Shown piece by piece: positions 7,520-10,319 of a stretch of DNA of 10,319 nucleotides (position 1 is its first letter; every line of letters starts with the position of its first letter). A model generated the notes under the pieces. It saw only the letters and a program-made list of their open reading frames with translations. It searched no databases and had not been told where the DNA came from. The stretch lies in assembly GCA_964342525.1 (NCBI GenBank), contig CAYFGQ010000101.1:1-10319 (forward strand), read 5' to 3'. Position numbers and translations under genes: made by a program. This stretch comes from G963676205 sp964342525. Lineage in GTDB: Bacteria; Campylobacterota; Campylobacteria; Campylobacterales; Arcobacteraceae.

Positions 7520-8281
7520 TTATATTTCCAAATAACTTTTAAATAAATCCAAAGATTGTTTTGTTACACAAATTATATTTAGTTTTTTAAAATCTAAACT
7601 CTCACTTAATGATTCTAAAGTATCTATTATATTATTTGAATATTCATCTGTCCAAATATTATTTAAGAAAATTGTAGATGATGGAATAATATTAAAATCT
7701 TTTATATCATGATATGTCGATACTTCATATTCATCAGACAATTGTTTTATATTTTTTCTTATACTAGAAGTTGTGCCAACATCAATATGAGAAGCATGAT
7801 TATAAGCATTTTTCCAAGGGTTATTTTTACTCTTTCTACTTTTGCCTGCTAGATTATTTTTTAAATCATCATAAGCATCTTTAATTTTATCTTCATGTTT
7901 GATTGAATCTGTAGAACTTAAACCAGATTTACTTTCCATAATATATTCTTCATTATTAATTGAATAATAACCATCAAAACCTTTTTTTATTGATCTTTCT
8001 TCTAAATTTAAGAATAAACATTCTTGGTTAAATCCTATACTTTTTAAATATAAATGAATAAAGAATTCTGCAGTAGCACCCATTTTTGTTCGAAAATCTT
8101 TTGTTTCTAAAAAATCTATAATAATCTTTTTAACAGCATTTAGTTTACTACCTGAATCCCCCTCACATATACTTACAAAATGATCATCAAGATAATTTTT
8201 TAAATCTATAGATAAAATTTTTATATCTATAATATGAATAATACAATTTTCATTTACTTGTTTTTTTCTAATTTCAAACAT
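7520..8281 (-). CDS. hamA: HamA-like (DUF1837-type) PD-(D/E)XK nuclease of a Hachiman-type operon
   Basis: This 253-residue protein has the core of a PD-(D/E)XK nuclease: a helix with a conserved glutamate (MGATAEFFIHLYLKSIGF, E72), then GFDGYY with D103, a strand EEYIMESKSG with E116-x-K118, and a lysine-rich helix after it. An early GDSGSKL (41-47) resembles the GDxG stretch of DUF1837/HamA proteins. In Hachiman, HamA is the effector nuclease kept inactive by HamB until DNA damage or phage infection triggers it (family knowledge). Its size, its position just upstream of a DEAH helicase and its catalytic residues support this role; sequence similarity to HamA was judged by eye only. Two exact copies of AAGGTTTA run into the ATG at 8281 and supply the ribosome site. 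Alternatives are AbpA or another restriction-like nuclease. Confidence 0.68.
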   Translation of the reverse strand: MFEIRKKQVNENCIIHIIDIKILSIDLKNYLDDHFVSICEGDSGSKLNAVKKIIIDFLETKDFRTKMGATAEFFIHLYLKSIGFNQECLFLNLEERSIKKGFDGYYSINNEEYIMESKSGLSSTDSIKHEDKIKDAYDDLKNNLAGKSRKSKNNPWKNAYNHASHIDVGTTSSIRKNIKQLSDEYEVSTYHDIKDFNIIPSSTIFLNNIWTDEYSNNIIDTLESLSESLDFKKLNIICVTKQSLDLFKSYLEI

Positions 8282-8300
8282 AAACCTTTAAACCTTTTCA

Positions 8301-8306
8301 ATAATA
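8301..8306 (-). promoter_or_regulatory. Candidate -10 box of the ham operon
   Basis: TATTAT on the minus strand lies about 20 bases before the hamA ATG, so transcription would begin just ahead of the tandem AAGGTTTA ribosome site. Several other TATTAT- or TAAAAT-like hexamers occur in the A/T-rich 170 bases upstream, so the choice is uncertain. Confidence 0.25.
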
Positions 8307-8481
8307 TCCTTAATTTTAATATTCTTTTTTGAAAAGCTTAATTCTAGAGAAAAAAAGTTGGTAAATAGTCGCTTTTATATCTTTATTTATATATTTTCTA
8401 ATATTTTAAATATTATGATTCAAATTATCCTCATAAAATAAACTCTCTGGATTATCTTGAAGGGCGTTTAGCCTTTCCCTC

Positions 8482-8545
8482 TTGATACTTTTACCTTTAA
8501 GGATTTAGTCACTCTGCTCCAGCATGTATTGACGAAAAGTATCAA
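8482..8545. repeat. 11-base inverted repeat with 42-base interior
   Basis: The arms TTGATACTTTT (8482-8492) and AAAAGTATCAA (8535-8545) are perfectly complementary. They are the outermost left stem found in the non-coding block. Confidence 0.6.
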
Positions 8546-8567
8546 AAACGAAGTTTCCTTGAAAAAC

Positions 8568-8592
8568 AACCACGGCTTCGAAGCCAAAGGTT
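8568..8592. repeat. Hairpin centred on a 12-base palindrome
   Basis: GGCTTCGAAGCC (8574-8585) is self-complementary, and AACC/GGTT on either side can extend the stem after a small internal loop. It ends one base before the next large inverted repeat. Confidence 0.5.
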
Positions 8593-8593
8593 C

Positions 8594-8711
8594 CTAAAAA
8601 TTTCAAATATTGTTTACTTATCTGCGAAACTCAGCAAAAAACGTGCATTTAGCACCTTTTTTACTTTAAACATTCTCGACCTGTTACGTAATCAATATTT
8701 GAAATTTTTAG
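8594..8711. repeat. 19-base perfect inverted repeat enclosing a nested hairpin
   Basis: The arms CTAAAAATTTCAAATATTG (8594-8612) and its exact reverse complement (8693-8711) enclose 80 bases. A second hairpin lies inside at 8636-8662. A perfect 19-base pair at this distance is unlikely by chance even in A/T-rich DNA. Confidence 0.85.
8636..8662. terminator. Nested hairpin shaped like a bidirectional terminator
   Basis: GTGC, loop ATTTA and GCAC form the tip; after one C-C mismatch, six A pair with six T. With A run, GC tip and T run it resembles a rho-independent terminator readable from either strand. Only four GC-containing pairs make the stem, so this is moderate. Confidence 0.4.
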
Positions 8712-8797
8712 CTTCTGTAGATGTGGACTTACACTGTCGTAGTTGATAAAGTTCCAATTGAATTCGATTTTCTCTTTTATTGTTGGTTCTCTCACTT

Positions 8798-8813
8798 TAA
8801 AATATCTATTATC
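8798..8813. repeat. Left copy of 16/17-base direct repeat
   Basis: TAAAATATCTATTATC matches TAAAATATCTATTTATC at 9124-9140 except for one extra T. The pair brackets 310 bases containing the 119-base nested hairpin and the 11-base hairpin. Confidence 0.55.
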
Positions 8814-8875
8814 CCCATGAATCAATCAAAAAAAGAAAAATGACCGTCAAAGAAAGAATCCACCCCTTGAAAATG

Positions 8876-8994
8876 CCAAGGTGGAGCAAAATATTTACGG
8901 GAAACAGATGCAGCATGTTTAAGGGAAAGAAATGTCCTCAAGGGACGTTTTTTCCCGAGTTCTGCATCGCAGTAAATATTTTGTGGAATCTTGG
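8876..8994. repeat. 119-base structure of four concentric helices
   Basis: From outside in: CCAAG (8876-8880) pairs with CTTGG (8990-8994); CAAAATATTTAC (8887-8898) pairs perfectly with 8972-8983; GATGCAG (8907-8913) pairs perfectly with 8962-8968; and 8923-8937 pairs with 8943-8956 in about 14 pairs with two wobbles and one bulge, closed by the loop TCAAG (8938-8942). The symmetric spacing suggests a selected RNA or cruciform fold. Confidence 0.85.
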
Positions 8995-9026
8995 AAAAAC
9001 ATTTTCATCGGGTGGAGAGGTTTTTG

Positions 9027-9054
9027 CACACTTTTTACCGGTATAAAAAGTGTG
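9027..9054. repeat. 11-base perfect hairpin, 6-base loop
   Basis: CACACTTTTTA and TAAAAAGTGTG enclose CCGGTA, which sits in the self-complementary TACCGGTA. There is no T run after the stem on either strand, so it is not an ordinary terminator. Confidence 0.75.
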
Positions 9055-9123
9055 AGGAATCAAAGTGATGTAACTATACAAACTCACAGTCTATTTTGTC
9101 TAGGAACTAACTTTCAGTAACAA

Positions 9124-9140
9124 TAAAATATCTATTTATC
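9124..9140. repeat. Right copy of direct repeat, covering the rhuM stop codon
   Basis: TAAAATATCTATTTATC repeats 8798-8813 with one inserted T. On the minus strand it spans the last two codons (Asp-Lys), the TAG stop and the bases just after it in the rhuM C-terminal fragment. The 3' end of that gene thus appears to be duplicated on the far side of the 310-base segment. Confidence 0.55.
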
Positions 9141-9545
9141 GAGGCTATTAAAAATATTCACAGACTCAACATCCATCTTAGAAAAATCAAAAACCTTTTT
9201 CCCTAAATCCTTTAAACTAGCCCCATGCAGCGAAGCAAATCCACACTTGCAAATATGATAAACCTCAATATCATCAATAATTAAAAACCTATCATGAAAA
9301 TTTTTATTGATTTTTATATCTATCTCTTTATATTGTTTATTATATTTTTCTAGATCAACTTTTAAAGATTTTGAAATAGTATGAGTATAAATAATTACAC
9401 TTATATTTTGATTCTTACTAAATAGACTTAAAGTAGCATCATCTATATAATTATCAATAAGTTTAATACTACTTTTTGCTCCTCTTATCAAATCAGATAC
9501 AAAATTACGAGCATCAAAACTAGCTAATGCGGTTTTGCGTGACAT
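9132..9545 (-). pseudogene. RhuM-family protein, C-terminal part (frame-shifted fragment)
   Basis: This is the downstream part of the gene at 9524-10054, in another frame. From FDARNFVSDLIRGAKSSIKLIDNYIDD to HDRFLIIDD and GASLKDLGKK it has the C-terminal domain that many full-length RhuM/KilA-N-like proteins carry, with a PLD-like HxxFxxxD...GASxKD signature. The first nine or so residues (MSRKTALAS) come from the 47-base insertion, which also supplies the ATG at 9545. No clear ribosome site precedes it, though coupled translation is possible because the two fragments overlap by 22 bases. Between EVYHI and GASLKD it carries nine extra residues (CKCGFASLH) encoded by a 27-base in-frame insertion. 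Either insertion probably harms the domain. The fragment may be dead, or it may be made as a separate short protein; I favour the former. Confidence 0.75.
9225..9251 (-). repeat. 27-base in-frame insertion in the rhuM C-terminal domain
   Basis: Relative to the family pattern VYHIGASLKDLG (recalled, not searched), nine codons for CKCGFASLH are added exactly between VYHI and GASLKD. The insert starts TGCAAG and ends CTGCAT. Confidence 0.4.
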
Positions 9546-9562
9546 AGCAAAAAGTTTCCTGT
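9516..9562 (-). repeat. 47-base hairpin-like insertion breaking rhuM
   Basis: Removing these 47 bases joins NGQIF directly to DARNFVSDLI, which is the continuous family sequence. AAA occurs at both junctions, compatible with a 3-base target duplication. The insert can fold on itself: GAAACT with AGTTTT, then GCTATG with CATTAGC (one bulge). Because 47 is not a multiple of three it shifts the frame, and its own TAG stops the upstream fragment. Confidence 0.65.
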
Positions 9563-10054
9563 AAATATCTGTCCATTATAAAATATACCTTGTGTTGGTA
9601 GCGTATGATTATCTTCAATAATATTAATTTTCTTTTTTAATATATTCACATCATTTTCTAAAGATAAAAATCTATCATTAGTAATCTTTTCGGAATTTAT
9701 TGAATATCCATTTTGAATATAATTTTTAAGTACAGAAGTTGCCCACTGCCTAAACTTAGTTGCCTTAAGTAAACTCACCCTATAACCAATAGAGATAATT
9801 GCATCTAAATTATAATGTTTTATTTTTCTTTTAACTGTTCTATTACCCTCTTTTCGAACTATCGAGAAATTCTCGACAGTTGAATTTATATCAAGTTCTT
9901 TCTCTTTATAAATATTTTTTAAATGTAAACTAATATTATCTACACTTGTATCAAATAAATCTGATATTTGTATTTGGTTAAGCCAAATTGTATTATTATT
10001 GATAGATACTTTGAGTTCTAATTCACCCTCACTATAAACAACTATATTTTCCAT
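9524..10054 (-). pseudogene. RhuM-family (virulence RhuM) protein, N-terminal part of a broken gene
   Basis: The 176-residue fragment has the conserved RhuM start: ENIVVYSEGELELKVSINNNTIWLNQIQISDLF, then NISLHLKNIYKEKELD, the VRKEGNRTVKRKIKHYNLDAIISIGYRV core and FRQWATSVLKNYIQNGYSIN. This is a KilA-N-like putative DNA-binding region (about 1-130), followed by a coiled coil (about 135-155). RhuM was named in Salmonella pathogenicity island 3 and occurs with phages and defence islands; its biochemical role is not settled. After GQIF at about residue 162 the last residues (TGNFLLCHAKPH) come from a 47-base insertion, then a stop. Without the insert the gene would run to 9132, giving about 300 residues, the usual family length. 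The start is secure: AGGAGG lies 5 bases before the ATG. The N-terminal domain could still be made and bind DNA. Confidence 0.85.
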
Positions 10055-10319
10055 GAAATCCTCCTATCATTGAGTCACATACTTTATCACATAAAAAGAA
10101 TTTACCTAAAAAACATGTCAATATGCAATATTCTAAAATACAAAACTTTTCATTCTTTTCAACTTTTATATATTTTGCAACAGTTGCCATCTTTCAAATT
10201 CCAAACAATTCAATAAATTAAAAATAACTCAGACCCCTCTAAAAAGCAAAGAAAGCTAAAAACCAAACACATATACAAATAAACTCTAAAAGAGAGAAAT
10301 AGAGTATAAAAAAGCAGAA
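10055..10319. other. Upstream region of rhuM, no further gene supported
   Basis: The stretch contains the AGGAGG ribosome site of rhuM (10060-10065), a short inverted repeat GCAAC-A-GTTGC at 10177-10187 and a CTCT/AGAG-rich patch near 10283-10305. It is strongly A-rich on the plus strand towards the edge. A 26-codon hydrophobic frame enters from the right edge on the minus strand and stops at 10239, but this may only reflect T-rich DNA. Confidence 0.4.

Larger units (their letters stand above)
8450..9123. other. Structured non-coding block, GC-richer than its flanks
   Basis: About 670 bases between hamA and the rhuM remnant contain no credible protein gene, yet are visibly richer in G and C than the ham genes (one 60-base line, 8521-8580, has 23 G or C; a typical hamB line, 6001-6060, has about 7). 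The block contains at least five inverted repeats, listed separately, several of them nested. The short open frames on both strands run straight through the inverted repeats, have no ribosome sites and are probably by-products. Possibilities are a structured RNA, a palindromic repeat element present elsewhere in the genome, or the relic of a mobile element. The remaining sequence from 8282 to 8450 is A/T-rich upstream DNA of hamA. Confidence 0.7.

Noticed and set aside
8508..8630. 41-codon stretch without stops on the minus strand, ending FRQYMLEQSD
   Set aside because: It looks mildly protein-like, but has no start codon near its beginning, no ribosome site and overlaps three inverted repeats. 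It could be a relic of a gene, but nothing identifies it.
8840..9046. 68-codon open frame on the plus strand in the structured block
   Set aside because: It runs through both arms of the 119-base nested hairpin, has no ribosome site and overlaps another open frame; the codons are better explained by the RNA or DNA structure.
8932..9120. 62-codon open frame on the plus strand
   Set aside because: It begins inside the innermost helix of the nested hairpin and crosses the 9027-9054 hairpin; no ribosome site.
8450..9123. Retron RNA, integron attC array or CRISPR array
   Set aside because: There is no reverse transcriptase or integrase gene nearby, no attC core sites and no regularly spaced direct repeats; only inverted repeats are evident.
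10032..10190. 52-codon minus-strand frame starting MATVAKYIKVEKN and overlapping the rhuM start
   Set aside because: Weak ribosome site, a cysteine-rich and unfamiliar tail, and out-of-frame overlap with a secure start at 10054.
10239..10319. Hydrophobic 26-codon frame entering from the right edge on the minus strand
   Set aside because: It could be the end of a membrane protein, but T-rich DNA gives Phe and Leu codons by default; too short to support.

Overview
The window looks like chromosome of an Arcobacter-type member of the Campylobacterota (inference). The support is very low GC, short intergenic gaps, TATAAT-type -10 boxes without clear -35 boxes, and a haem-c DUF3365/GGDEF signalling protein beside an OmpR-type regulator. 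No rRNA, tRNA or CRISPR array is visible.

Positions 1-4100 look like core chromosome. They hold the first 32 codons of a PAS-like sensor (cut by the window edge), an OmpR/PhoB-family response regulator and a membrane diguanylate cyclase with a periplasmic CxxCH haem-c site. All three lie on the minus strand, transcribed in the order cyclase, regulator, PAS protein. Divergent from them is aat (leucyl/phenylalanyl-tRNA-protein transferase of the N-degron pathway). Its last 17 bases overlap the convergent end of a MacroD/YmdB-type macrodomain gene.

Positions 4100-10319 look like an accessory, horizontally acquired segment. An ORF6N-domain DNA-binding protein, whose gene contains a perfect 31-base palindrome, is followed by a much more AT-rich two-gene operon. 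That operon encodes a small PD-(D/E)XK nuclease-like protein and an SF2 DEAH helicase. Their order, sizes and motifs fit a Hachiman-type (HamA/HamB; AbpA/AbpB-related) anti-phage system. Beyond it is a RhuM-family gene with a 47-base hairpin-like insertion that breaks the frame and a second, in-frame 27-base insertion in its C-terminal PLD-like motif. ORF6N and RhuM proteins are typical companions of phages and defence islands.

Between hamA and the rhuM remnant (about 8450-9123) is roughly 670 bases of distinctly GC-richer DNA with no credible protein gene. It contains a series of inverted repeats, including a 19-base perfect pair enclosing a nested hairpin and a 119-base structure of four concentric helices. 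The right half is bracketed by 16/17-base near-identical direct repeats, one copy of which covers the rhuM stop codon. This is the most unusual part of the window. It could be a structured non-coding RNA, a palindromic repeat element or the scar of a mobile element. All family assignments come from reading motifs, not from database searches.
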